From Mansonella perstans (taxonomy: Eukaryota; Nematoda; Chromadorea; Rhabditida; Onchocercidae): a stretch of 64,000 nucleotides of DNA. The notes under the pieces were generated by a model. That model made no database searches, had not been told where the DNA came from, and saw only the letters and a program-made list of their open reading frames with translations. Within the stretch, counting starts at the first letter, position 1. Every line of letters begins with the position of its first letter. The stretch covers positions 107,501 to 171,500 of the forward strand of contig JBAMDO010000043.1 in assembly GCA_037074765.1 (NCBI GenBank), read 5' to 3'. Positions 13,601 to 25,700 of this stretch are shown piece after piece. A program made the position numbers and the translations under genes.

Positions 13601-16320
13601 AGCAAATTTTTTTAGCGAACAACTCAGTTTTCTTTTGCATTGATAAAAATATTTTGCTTGATTCATAAAGAGAACTTTTTTTCGCGATAAAAGTATTTAC
13701 TTCTGCACATTGAAATGTCATTTCGGATACTTACTTCAGCCAGCATATTGATGCTAGAAACATGGCTTTTGTGACATCAAAGCCTTAATCCTTGTGATTT
13801 CTTTTTATGATTTTGATGTATTATATGTATATGCACATTTTTTTCAGAGATTACGAATGTAAAACTTAAAATAATAAATTTTCTTTGACAAGCGTTGCTT
13901 GAAATGAGGTCAAGATGTGTGCATAGGGCACGATGATCCAGGAAGAAATGAAAAGCTTTGTATTTTAAATCAGCTTTCTTTTCTTTAATCGTCTCCTTAT
14001 CTCGCAAGCCATTCTTGTTCTCTTCGTAAAGGTGAAAACAAATATCTCTTAGAATGAATGCTTTCTCCCTTCTTCTGATCGGTAAAGATTCGCTGTTAAA
14101 TGCAATGATAGCCAGATTGTTTCTCTTTAAAATTCTTCTATAATACCGCTGCTTTTGCTGATTTCCTTATTGTATTTTCAATCTGCACGCTGATGTGAGC
14201 AAAAAATTGTAGTGATAGATGTTAAACGAAACTGTCATCCTCAAATTTCAGCAAACTAGTTACGAATGAATTAAATTGAGCAGCAGTTTCATGATCCATT
14301 AGATAGGATTAATAATTACTGCCGTAAAAGTCACTCAGCTATCAAAATTTCAAAATTGTATTTGAAGGTGATTGAATTCATTATATGCTGAAAATTTACT
14401 CACGATGTGTAGTATTTTAGGACTGTGGTAATCAAGCAAATGAATGGAAACCATGTATTGAAAGGAAAGTAGCCGATCAAGTTTTCGGAGCATGCTGTGA
14501 TCGGTTTGCGCCACCAGAATGCCGTGGCTTATGTATCTACGAAAGTAATCCTATCGAAGCGAGAGTTGTTGTAAATATTCTTTCTTATTTGTGAACTTTA
14601 AGCGATCTTGTCTGTAAAATTTAGGTTATCAGATTTAATATTGCAGTGGTAAGGAAAGAATTTGCAAAATTATTTCGTAGAATTTTATTGTAAGGAAAAT
14701 TTTACAGTTAATGCATGCAATCCAACCATCCCGATGTCGTTTATATAAATATCTGAGTTCAATAATTCACTGTGCCGCTCAAACGCATGACAATACAGCT
14801 TGTTGTCGAGATATGGGTGTTCACGAAATCGGTCTGCAGTGTTTGCAAATGTGTAAACCTCAAGTAATCTCTACAAATTTAAATTTATTACTTTATTTCC
14901 TTCTACTTTCGAACCATAGAAACCATTAAAAATGCACACATAACTTAACGAGCTCTCGTTACTTGAATTAGATAACTGCATAACAAAATGCTATAATGTT
15001 GTTAAGCGTTTCCGTTTGATTTAAATTCGGTTTGAATTTAGCCTGCACAACTTTGATATGATAGTTTGCATTACTAACAATTGTTGTTATTCAGTTAATC
15101 TCCAATTTTCAATTTTATAACTGGCCTCAAATTCTAACGTTGCAATCTATTATACTTACATTTTTGGTAGCTATTTTTTTATCATAGACTTCCAGAAGGC
15201 TTTATTGTTAAATGTTCCGAAATGTCCATATAAACATTTGCTCCCAAACTTTTCATGTTAAAGAAATAAGGAAAAAATGAATGATTTGCTTCTAGCCATT
15301 TGCTTCTAGGCAGAACCTCTTAAACTGTGGGGTGATAAATCACTGAGCAAAGATCTGGTCATATGTTTGGCAAAATGGGATCAAATAATGTTCTGTCATC
15401 AAGCTGGTTTGCGCGCTCGAAAAATTATGAAAACATCAACGACTGTTATGTCACAGTAACTATCTATACTTCTGACCTATACTTGTTCTTTCTCTTATGT
15501 ATTTTACAAACGTTGTTTTTTGTGTTTTTTGATTCTTGGGACAACATAAGTGCATTCAGCATCTTCATTGGCTCAGAATGGTTAAAAAGTCAAGACTTAA
15601 AATTTAAATCATTAGAAAAAGCAACCGTGACTTAGCGAGTAGATGAAAATCAAACTTTTTAATAACTGCACTGAGTGTTTGTTGTAATTTTCGTGCTTAG
15701 CATACATAATAGATTAAGGCTGCTTCAAAAGAATGTACTGCAAAATATGTCCCGAAATCACCTACTGAAAAATATGTGTATAGATACTTGATACAATTGC
15801 ATTTGTAACGATATTTGGTTAATATAGTGATGTAGAGCAATAAGCTGGGTTGGACCTATGTGAGATCACACTATGATTTTTTATGTAGCATTAGTTATTT
15901 ATAATAATTGAAATCAATTATTATTATAATTGATTGAAACAATGAAACTTTCCTCTTAAGCATCAAGATAAAGAATGTTTCTTATGATAGCGTTATTCTC
16001 AAAGCAATTTATTAAATCTATATCAGTCAAGTGGAAGGTGACGCAAATGACGTGCTCCTTGTGTTCTTATCGACTTCATCGTTACCTTTTCTCCCGATTA
16101 CTGTAAATGAATTTTTGTTTAGCTGAAGTGTGCTGTATATTCATCTGTTTGCAATTAGTCAAAGTTTGGCTTATTTGTCATTGAGTCAAGACAAAGCTGT
16201 TCTTTTTCTTTATCCACCTCTAGGATCTATCGATTCGAGCCTTTGACAACAGTTTTGAATGTTCCAAACAAAATAACACCGACTGGTACTTGCAGGAAGC
16301 AGATTGTTACTAATGTTTAG
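10650..16320 (+). CDS. Secreted DB-module protein, five exons, complete
   Basis: Exons 10650-10745, 14421-14570, 14708-14863, 15310-15455 and 16224-16320 join in frame (phases 0,0,0,2) to about 214 residues ending at TAG. Exon 1 encodes a signal peptide (MFKKTFLAFALTMTMVIA). Exons 2-4 carry the cysteine pattern of the nematode DB module: DCGN at the start, GACCDRFAPPECRGLC, then NTACCRDMGV with LQCLQMCKPQ, and VICLAKWDQIMFCHQAGL. The last exon is a short tail with one more cysteine. DB modules are nematode-specific extracellular disulfide-rich domains whose biochemical role is largely unknown; the protein is predicted to be secreted. All donors are GT and acceptors fit TTTNAG/CTAG/ACAG. Intron 1 is 3.7 kb and contains unexplained coding-like fragments. 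An AATAAA lies near 16671. Orthologue naming is not attempted. Confidence 0.85.
11904..11973. repeat. 35-bp tandem duplication
   Basis: The unit beginning TTTCTTTGCTACAGTAAGAG is present twice in direct succession (11904-11938 and 11939-11973) with a single visible difference (ATAAATT versus ATAGATT). It lies inside intron 1 of the DB-module gene. Confidence 0.9.
12187..12519 (+). pseudogene. Coding-like fragments inside a DB-gene intron
   Basis: Three neighbouring plus-strand frames look coding. The first starts at ATG 12187 and reads MLSCLEEIVDEIFYYLTWEH to a stop at 12253. One base out of frame, 12255-12323 reads IKFVDEGYNIISECREYECS. A third open frame, 12364-12519, includes KIKQEHGSGRLTDWCK and GKLIEIACKIFIPAIKS, with a good GTAAGA donor-like site near 12463. 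The first piece loosely resembles the start of an F-box, which is not enough for a call. The pieces do not continue the DB-module frame. They may be a decayed gene or exons of an unrecognised nested gene. Confidence 0.3.
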
Positions 16321-19300
16321 AACATTAACCTGTTTGTGCTGATGTTAAATCAGAACAAGCTTGCCGTGAAAATAACAACAAAAACATGGCTTCTTGAACT
16401 TACTAGTTCTAGAATTCAAGAGGAATCCTTCGGAGCACAACATTACTTATAAAGACGTAGTCGCTTAAATTACCTTGTTGTTTGCGATCTTTGTTTTCAT
16501 TTTTCACTGGAAAGAAAATTTTTGATTTTATAAACGAATTGGGTTTCTTGATTTATTGTCGAATGCTTATGATGGCCTAGCATTTGAAAACAGAAATTCT
16601 GAAAAACCTTATTAATAGTGAAGTTGTAAATAATTTACCTAAAAGGCTCAAGTATTTCCAGATAAATGGAATAAATTTTCACGATTATCCTATTTAACTG
16701 ATGCATACAGCTATACTTCCATTTCCATGTGTCGCATCGTACCCGAAGTCTTGGATTAGCAGTTTTTATTGTTGGGAAACTCGGAGTATTGGCTTCTCAA
16801 TAGATGAACTTTGCAGAATTCTACAGCAGTCAGTAATTATACAAATTATATTCAGCACTTCTTTCCACTTCTGCTTTCCTGTTCACTTGTTATAGTAGGT
16901 TTCCTTTCTATATAACTCTGTCATGAAGTACTTGAAAAAATGAATGCACAATGTACTCTTGCCGAAAATATGTGAACTGGGAAAGTTAAAGGATTGAAAT
17001 TGTTCTTCAGATTTTTGGTAGAATGCGCATTTATGTAATGTGTAACTGTAGCAACATAGAATTTCACTCTTTCGCAGATTTAGTAGGAGACGGAAATTGT
17101 TTTGGCAAATTTAGGATTATTATCATCGTTTTGAGAGCTAGAAAAACTTTTTGTCAGGTGAATGGATCGATAGAAGGTTTTATACGACATTTATAAGTAA
17201 TGAATCACTGGCAGCCTAAACCTGTTTTACTAATTCTCATTTAAAATATAAAGATTCTGGGAAGAAAGTTTGTATAAAGTTTTTAGATTTTTTATTAGCA
17301 GTTTTTTTTTATTAAAAAGAATTTGATTTCAAAGCGCTGTAATCTAGCCGCAAAACATGTTCGTCTACTTTGTCAAAAAAGCAGATAAAATTTTTGGATA
17401 GGTTTCAGCTGTTTGAGATAAAATTCAGCATATCAATGTCTTTCGATATTATTTGCATCCATTTCATGTCATTATAGTTATTTCGGGCTTGTAAAAAGAA
17501 AAAATTTATTTATCACAGCGATTATTGATGGTCCCTCCAATCCTTTGTTTCTTCATTTCTTGATTGAGTATACAAATAAAAAAATTAAAATCGCTCAGGT
17601 TTGATTATTTCAGGGAATGGAGAAAGTGAAAACACGATGGACTCATACGTATCGACCTTATCGGAAAATCATTTCACTTTAACATATACGGACGATATAT
17701 ATTCACTATTAACATAGATGCTGAATAATGAGCATTTTGCAAAGTAAATCCAGGTGAATTCCATCTAGGTAGATTTAAAGATATAACGTTACAAAACAAA
17801 CAGTGGTTCGTGAAGGAAGCATTATCATTAAGTGATGCAATGATAATTCAGTAAATAGCTGATGTGATTGATAGAGTTAGTACTAAATACCGCTCTTTTA
17901 CTTCATGTAAAATTCAGATAAGGTCCTATTTTGTTAAAACAGACTTTTCACTGAAACTTTCGGAACTAATTAGGTATAGTGGTAAACTAGCTTATTGGAT
18001 ATGAACAATGTTCAATTGATATTTGTGACCGGTAGGGACTTCATGAATTTCTGTTTTTCAGAATGTTGTTTTTTAAGAAGAAATCATTAATACTAATTGA
18101 TTTCCAGAATACCGAATTAGTGTAATGAACCATACATACAGTGTTAGAAACTGAAAAATTGTTCGATTCATGTGATCAAGCAGAAAAAGGATCTGATTCC
18201 TTGTGACTCTCAAACTGTTTGTCTGCAGTTTGATGATGAAAAAAATATATATAATCTACGATAAAATTCTCCAACATTTACTATTTTGCTTGTGATTTAA
18301 GATTTTCCATAATCACTAAAAAACAAGCTTTATCTTGACAACACTACATTCAAATGAGTCGAGACGTATTGACAGTGAAACATTTTTGGGTGGCTTTCAA
18401 AACGCTTTTTATCAGGAAAAAATTATGATCAGTTTCAACTGTACATATTTTGTAATGTTTTAAAATAAATAGCCTCTTTCGTATCTTTACACATACTTTT
18501 TTATTTTCTAAATTGAAGTAGTTTAATGGTACCTACTGCTTCAGGATATCCAGGAATAAAGAGACAAGTGAGTGTTGTAAAAATTAATCAAAAAGCAGCT
18601 GAAGTTCCTTCGTGGTCAGACGTGGTAAATGAATGTTTGGTTGAATCTAATGAGTAATGGTTTTTGAGCATCTTCAATGATTATTCAATGAATTTAGTAA
18701 TAAAAGATTCTAAAATGAAGTCGCATTGAGGCTTTGATTAATAAATCGATCAGCAAACAACTATCAAAATACCTATTGTTCTATTCAACACACCTATTAC
18801 TTTACTCAGTTTCTGGTTTCAATTTCCTTGATCAGTATAATGATTTTGTTGTTACTCTCACGAGTTCCAGAAAATCCTTCTATGTATTAGAAAAAATTTT
18901 CGCTTTATCACGTTCGAAAAAATAGTAGAAATACAGTGATTTACTACTTTTCAACGAAAAGCAATGATTTATGTTTTGCACTAATGTGGTAGGATTTACT
19001 GAAGCTATTCAAAATGCAGATAAATAAACATGTACATTCGACGACAACCACGTATTACGGAGCAAAATAATTGTAAAATGATGAACTACACAATTTTTAG
19101 TAAATAAAATCCATCAGGGGTTTTTTTTCTTAACTTTAAGATCCACTGTTGTTAAATATACTTTGAGCAGTCGAAAAAATGAAATGTCTATTGTTAGGAT
19201 CTTTCCAGAACCGAACAAAACTATCTCTTAAATTTCGAATCTTTGTATTTTTTAAGTTGTGTTGGATGTTTTTGTTAATAAGCACATGTTTTGAATGAAT

Positions 19301-19822
19301 ACAGGCATCACTGGATAAATTCTCGTGGTGACTTATATCGGTTAACTTTGTTTAGTCCATACAATTCACTTTTATTTAACATGTCTTAGTGTTCTTTCGT
19401 AAATGAAGCTAATAGAAGGAATTCTATTTTTAAATCTTTGTGTCAATATTCATACTTTTTGCAAAAATGAATATGAAATGTATAATGGGATACATATAAT
19501 CTTTAGTCCAATCACTTCCTTTACCTTTGCTATTTAATTATTATAATTGATGACAGGAATTTAAAGAAGTGAAAAACAGTGCTCCCTTACATCGAAGACA
19601 TATATCGTTATTAAATTTGAAATGTATCGTGATTTTATGGACATAGGAAGAGAGCATTTGTTTCTTCAATTACTGAGCAGTAATTTTTCCAATATATAGC
19701 TTAATTTCCTTGTATCAGATATTTTAAAATGCACTATGAATTTCGAAGATAACAAAAGGAAGTGTGGAAACATTAAAGAAATTGTATTCTGGCAAATCCT
19801 ACTCAAATAATACAAGGTCGAC
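16321..19822. other. Non-coding interval between DB gene and COX6B
   Basis: No convincing gene. A short open piece after a TTTCAG at 17624 reads GMEKVKTRWTHTYRPYRK before a stop, and a small donor-flanked piece lies near 18546-18570; neither connects in phase with the upstream gene. The rest is AT-rich and featureless. Confidence 0.4.
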
Positions 19823-20200
19823 CTATCGGTCAAATTTAGCAGGAAATATGCCCTCGTTAATTTGTTGCTCCCATGCCTTTATCCAGTACGATGGACACAG
19901 ATCCATATAAACGTTCCGGAAAATTTTGCAATGCTCATTTTTTTCACCGAGGAGTGTGATGCAACGATGATAATCTACATAATAGTCGAAGCAATGTCGG
20001 GCCGCCTTACACTGTGGATATCGTACGTCATGAGGTGCAGACCATAAAATACCGTCTGGTCCTCGCTGTTTTTCATTGTACTCTCGGGAGAACCATTCCG
20101 GTGCATTCGGTTGTCGCGCTTTATATTCACTATATTTCTTTTTCAGGTGTTCTAGCCGTTCATCCAGTGTTTCTGGTACAGAAGCTGTTTCTTCGCTCAT
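19823..20200 (-). CDS. cox-6B: Cytochrome c oxidase subunit 6B (COX6B)
   Basis: An intact 125-residue single-exon frame. It carries the COX6B twin-cysteine signature: C-X9-C (CFDYYVDYHRC) and C-X10-C (CKIFRNVYMDLC). These coiled-coil-helix motifs form two disulfides in the mitochondrial intermembrane space. The conserved C-terminal PSYWIKAWEQQ with a FDR-type ending is also present. The protein is a peripheral, intermembrane-space subunit of respiratory complex IV that bridges the two monomers of the dimer. The N-terminus is longer than in the ~86-residue mammalian protein, with an acidic/basic helical stretch (LDERLEHLKKKYSEYK), as is usual in nematode orthologues. It uses no mitochondrial presequence. 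No intron is seen; a retrocopy cannot be excluded, but there is no decay and no obvious poly-A tail behind the stop. Confidence 0.93.
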   Translation of the reverse strand: MSEETASVPETLDERLEHLKKKYSEYKARQPNAPEWFSREYNEKQRGPDGILWSAPHDVRYPQCKAARHCFDYYVDYHRCITLLGEKNEHCKIFRNVYMDLCPSYWIKAWEQQINEGIFPAKFDR

Positions 20201-20785
20201 ATCTTCAAAACATTTTTTCCTTTATATTATAAAATAATTTCAATATTATAAAATGCCGAATTAATTTTCAAATCCTTTACTAAGTTAAACTGTACACCTA
20301 TGCATTGCTTTTGCAATTATATCGTCAAATTCTCAAATGAGACACTTTATCTCAATGCATCTATGCTTTAACGTAATGATCACTGACCGATAATTTAATT
20401 ACTGGAAATACTTGGACTCCAGCAGTTGAAACGATGAAGAAATCTGATTATGAAACAACCGGATGAAGGCAATCAGAAAATATAAGCTGCCGGAATTTCG
20501 AAATTTTTAAAAATATTCAAATTAATTACATTGGTTCATGCATTACAGATTACAGCTTGTCAAGTTGCATATATACTAGAAAAATTTCTTTGCTGTTTTG
20601 ATTTTGTTTCAATGAAGATAGGCTGTATTTTATTGTGTATTATGTGCACATAATATTTTGTTTTGTTTATTGTACTGTTTAAATATATTGCGTGAACGTT
20701 GTGATATAAAAACATTTAATCGCCTAAATTTCAGAGCCACATGGTATTCATTTCAGGAAAGTCGTTTTAAAGAATTGTAATGGAA
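20201..20785. other. Upstream region of COX6B
   Basis: Non-coding, AT-rich; expected to hold the COX6B promoter on the minus strand. No clear element was recognised. Confidence 0.35.
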
Positions 20786-20808
20786 GGGGGCGGGGGGGAG
20801 AGGAGGGG
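20786..20808 (+). other. G-rich tract with G-quadruplex pattern
   Basis: Runs GGGGG-C-GGGGGGG-AGAGGA-GGGG satisfy the four-run G-quadruplex pattern. This is striking in DNA that is otherwise about two-thirds AT. It lies roughly 590 bp upstream of the COX6B start codon. Confidence 0.7.
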
Positions 20809-20982
20809 AAAACAGAATGTGAATTTCGCATTCGTTTCATATGAGTAGAAATATATGCTTTTTACAGCAATTCGATTCACTCAGCCCTTTGCAATACTAC
20901 CACTACAGTAAGATAATTAATTGCTATGTGCTAGTGATCAATATAGGAGGAGATCAAAAATTTCAGTCTGGGAAATGAGGAA

Positions 20983-21130
20983 TTTTCAAATAGTGATGTA
21001 AGAAGAAAGCACCACCTCCTGAATTGCTGGAAGGAATTTCCCGAAGTTGAATGCTGTTCGTGCTGGTGAACTAGGATATATTATGTTTGACCAAGGCATA
21101 ACTTTGAAATGGAAATTTCCTTTTCCGTAA
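20983..21130 (+). pseudogene. Short coding-like relic with RAGELGYI
   Basis: The frame 21023-21130 reads IAGRNFPKLNAVRAGELGYI and continues to a TAA. An overlapping frame just before it reads KKAPPPELLEGIS, so one frameshift would join them. The AVRAGELGYI string recalls the AGE-GY motif of LepA/GUF1-type translation GTPases, but what follows (MFDQGITLKWK) does not match. The identity is therefore unproven. There is no start codon and no splice context. Confidence 0.22.
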
Positions 21131-22743
21131 ACTGAGAGTTGAATTAAATCTGCTGACAATAAATTGCAGGTTGGAATCTAGTGTAGTTTTGCGGTATTAT
21201 TACCGGTCAATTTTGCAATGTTTTTTTGCCTATATGGTGCTCCACATGGGTTGGTGCACCTTAACACCTGAATAAGAATTTCGAATCTGTTTGAAGAATT
21301 GCATTCATAAACACAAATAAAAGTGTCATAAAAATACCGTTTATTCAGCGTCATTTGTTGACGCTATTTCGTTGACTTAATTTTTATTTACAAATTTTTA
21401 TATGCTAAATACTAGAAATAATTATAGGACACAATACAAAGTAAGCGCACATATTTGTATAGTAGCACAAGACAAAAATTATACACATTTGACATATTTT
21501 AAAAAGCTTCCTTCATATTTTCATAAAAATTGAGAAATTTTGTCGAACTTCTCCGACCGATGCTATAAAGAAATGAAAATGGACGGTAATACCTCAGAGG
21601 AGAATAAATTCTTTTAATGTTTAATAAATAAAATTTCTTAATAAACATTAAAAGAATTTACATAATAAAAATTAAAAGAATTTACAAGCTAGATCCTCAG
21701 CAAGACAAGATCCAAATGACTGGACTGATAACTAATTGTGCGAAATAACACAACTCAAACATAAGATTTGAAGAGAGAATTGCAATTAATCCGTTAAGTA
21801 CGACTACTATTTTCAAATTTAAATTTATTTTGCAATACGGTGTCTGGATTTTTCCTTGGAAATTCTGATCATTTACAAGAATTTGCTTTGAAATTGAATT
21901 ATCTGATCCCCAGATTTTCAAGTCATGTCGATAAACAGTAAATAATGGAAGACAACAGAAGCAATGTAACTTAAACAGATAATGTTGGAGAAAGAGTATA
22001 CTGAAAATCATACAGGAAGAAGGTATGTACTGTTTAAAACCGTCAAAATTATTTGCTAAACTTACAATGTATACAATCGTGAAAAAGTAAAAAGATCTCA
22101 GTGACATGAAACAATTAATATGATAAATCAACTTTAAAAAAATATCACAGTCATGGTAAATGGTAACAATTCATACTAAATAGTTTGCAAGTTGCTATAA
22201 GCATCGCATTTTCAGAAAATCCAAATTTTATCTATTAAAGTAAATTACATTTGCCTGAATCTCAAGATTCTTGGTCACTATAGTGAATTTACAAATTTAC
22301 TACAAATTCATTGTTTATGAAAATGCTGCATTTTTTTACATTTTGTGCTACAACAATATTTTATTCAAACTTGGATTACTGAAATAGTGAGCAAAGTGAG
22401 TTTGCCGAAAAATCAATGATTCGAAAAACGCGAAACGAGCCCCAAAAATTGTAAGGAAAGGTATTCCAAACTTTTATGAAGTGGAAAAGGTGCAGAGCTT
22501 TGTAATCCTACCAAAAAATTTTGAACCAAGTATGGAATGAAAGCTACAAGATGATCAAGAATAAATAATGTTAAATAACAGTTGAAAACGTTTTAAAAAA
22601 ACGCCTACGCCAGTTTGTTTTACAAAAGCATATTTTCAATTAGTTAAATCTATCGGTATCTTGAATGTTTTGACAAGTAAATTTACTAACAAAGCACGCT
22701 TAGGTGCGAAATGTTATTATATGTGCGTCGATATTTGGCTTAC
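21131..22743. other. Non-coding region, possible syg-1 3' end
   Basis: The last syg-1 exon or exons should lie here but were not resolved. Candidate minus-strand acceptors occur near 22539 and 22017; a frame after the latter would end in YTLSPTLSV, but its phase does not match exon 14. The stretch also has two hairpins: AGCGTCA/TGACGCT at 21347-21365 and the 19-bp one listed separately. Confidence 0.35.
21605..21660. repeat. Perfect 19-bp inverted repeat
   Basis: Arms 21605-21623 (TAAATTCTTTTAATGTTTA) and 21642-21660 are exact reverse complements, separated by 18 bases. A partial third copy of the arm follows at about 21669-21685. Confidence 0.9.
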
Positions 22744-25700
22744 CGGTCGCTCCTGCAATCGCACTGCATCGCTCTGCAAATGACCTGTACATTCCGCAAC
22801 GGGTTTTGAAATTTCCGTCATTGTTTCTAGTAGCGTAAATCTCTAGATGCTGATTTTACTTATTAGACTCAAAAATGCATCTTCAATATGCATTCTTGCG
22901 GAATACATATTGAAAATGCATTCTTGCAGAATCTAATTCATTTTTTCCAATATCTAATCCGCATTTCAACGCAGTTATATTTTAATTAATTCATTACTAA
23001 TCTGCTTAGGACTTTATTTACCTACTGTTTAAAAACAAAATTGTAGAAAAAAGAACTAATTAAATCTACCTTTGAATTCTGATAGCGATATGGTTCAGAT
23101 ATAGTAACAGCAGCAATACTTGAACTTGATGCAAGACTGTTGTAGGGATGACTGATATGTATATTTTGTTCATCGACGTCACAATCAAAAGAATGTGGTG
23201 CACAAGCTTTATAAAAGCTTCTATTAACAAGCGGTGAACTTGAGAAATAACAGCAATTTGGATTACTTTGCGGCACCGACATATAATCCTGAAGTGTCAC
23301 TTATTGTGTATATTCATATCAATACCCTTGCTTTTATAGAAGGAAGCAATACAATCAAAAAAAAGACTGAAATTTTTTTTGTCAATAACTGACTTCAGAA
23401 CAAAGAAGTTGGTGACTTTCGTTAGATGTAGAATTGTATATGTCGGTAAAAAACTGATCGCCAACAAGCGTTTCAATTTTCACACTCACATCAGAATGAT
23501 CATCTAGAAAGATGAAATTTAACGCCATAAATTGCATCAAGAATACAGTGACAGTGTAGTGCTTCCAAACTTTTTTTACCATAGACGATTTTGGCTTTTT
23601 TATTTGTAGCAGAGACTATAAGGTTCAAGAAAAAAAGAAAAGGGATCTCAGTACTCATAGTACAATATTAAAACCCAAATAAACCTCTATCGCTAACAAA
23701 CTAATTAGAGTATAAGCATGAAAAAACAAAAAAGAAAACAGCCCTCGTCTGCTGCCCATTTACTCATGGACCCATTTTAGATTCTAGCAGACCACCTATG
23801 CGAATCACTGCAAACAAAAATATTTTAAAAGTACATAAATGATATTCTTACCACTGAAATGAGTAGCATTTTTATATGAATTTCGACGACACTGCCAACA
23901 ACTATAACAACCCATTATGAATAAAGCTGAGAGTAGCAGGAAAGCAGTTGGAATAAAATATTGTGGTGATACAATTCCTGTAATCTTCGAGAATACTAAC
24001 ATATATATGGAGTTCTTTATAACGGCATTCTTTTATTGGTATAAGTCAGAATATGTCATATATTAAAATCTTCTTTTTATTTTCATGATTCCTCAGAATT
24101 TAAAAAAAATATGACGGATTGCATGTCATATAAGAAGTGCGAAGAAATCAAATCAAATGATATGTAAAAATTTCGTTGTGAAAATTATTAAATACGGGTA
24201 TTCTACTAATTCCTATCCAGACAACAAGTTTGAATTTCTTCATATCTTCTAACGGTACATGAATCTAACTTATTCATAATCTCATGCTTCGCAACAAAGA
24301 TTAAAAGTTTTAAAAAAAAAATCAACTTCTATTGTTCTCCCAAAAAATATTCTCGCAACTACTAAAACACCATCCTATAAATACTTAGTCATTTTTGCTT
24401 GACACAGCAAGTTCCGTCCTTTTCAGCATCTCTTCATCCGCAACACCTTTTTGCTCTTAATCACCATTACCTAATCTTGAAACTACACCATATGCCAGCC
24501 TTATCTTCTATTCTTCATTTCCTATAAATCCCTCCAAATTTCAACGATAGTTAGCTCTCTCAAACACACAAGTCCTCCCAGGCTAGTTTTCTCTAAAATA
24601 CTCGCCACCTCCCGTAACCAAAGAATTTTTTTTCAAATTATTGAATTTACCGCAAATTATAAATCGGAACATTACCTATAAATGCGTCTATTATGCTCTT
24701 CGGTTTCAATTGAACCGTCTGGAAATCCTCACCCAACTCATTATACGCAGAGCAATTGTATATGCCAAAATCCGAATCCTTCACATTTTGAATAGCCAAT
24801 CGACTTTCCATACCAAACTGTCGCGGAACTTGATGAATCTGTACGTAGCTACCTTTGAAAGGATCTTCGAAAACTCTATGAGTTTTAAGGAATTTCGAAA
24901 ATCTCTAGCGTATTTGAAAGCATCGTAAAAAACATGTTGAATTTTTTAGCATGGAAAATATTATTTTACCTGAAATCGACTGCCTAAGCGCCCATATTCA
25001 AGCGTTATCCCATTCAAAGACCATAAAACATCTTGTGGCTGCGGGCGACCTCGTACCTGAAAATAAATTCCAAACTATTGTACTTCTTTATTATCAGTTA
25101 ATTCGGATTACAAGCAGTTACTTTTTCTGTTGAAATCGAAAAAGAAATAAGAAATGACAGATAATGAAAAAAATGAGTCGGAAGCATTGTTGGAAGCATT
25201 GAAGACTAATATCTACTGAAAGTGAAAGCAACATGTAAATAACATCATCATACATATTTGGAATGAAAACTAGAAGAATTATTTTTGTGTCGAAAGCAGT
25301 TCTTTGATCTGATGAAAGTCCGAGTATGTTCACGAGGCCATATCATTTTGTACTACCCTTAGTTTTTTAAGAATAAAATTTATTTATTTGTTTTAAAATG
25401 ACTTCTGCAAACTGCCAGCAATTGAAATACCATGTAAACATATTTCCTTTTCTAATTTCCGTTGAAATTTGCAGACTGTTACAGAAGTCCTAATTTTTAC
25501 AATAAAAAATTACCAACAATGAGAAATTGATGGAATCAAAAACCTTTGGCTATTTGCAAACAAAAATCAATTAATAACAATGGATCAAATCATTTGGTGG
25601 ACATGAGTGAAATGATAATACAATCAAAAAAAATGATCACTTTTAAAAATACCCATTAACAAACCTCACAAACAATCTCAAGATTTTCTCCGATAGAGGC

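Noticed and set aside
19862..20232. Plus-strand ORFs across COX6B
   Set aside because: They are antisense shadows of the intact COX6B frame.
21697..22131. Minus-strand ORF of 144 codons downstream of syg-1
   Set aside because: Hydrophobic, AT-driven composition without family resemblance. An acceptor inside it could start a short syg-1 terminal exon in another frame, so the long frame itself is unlikely.
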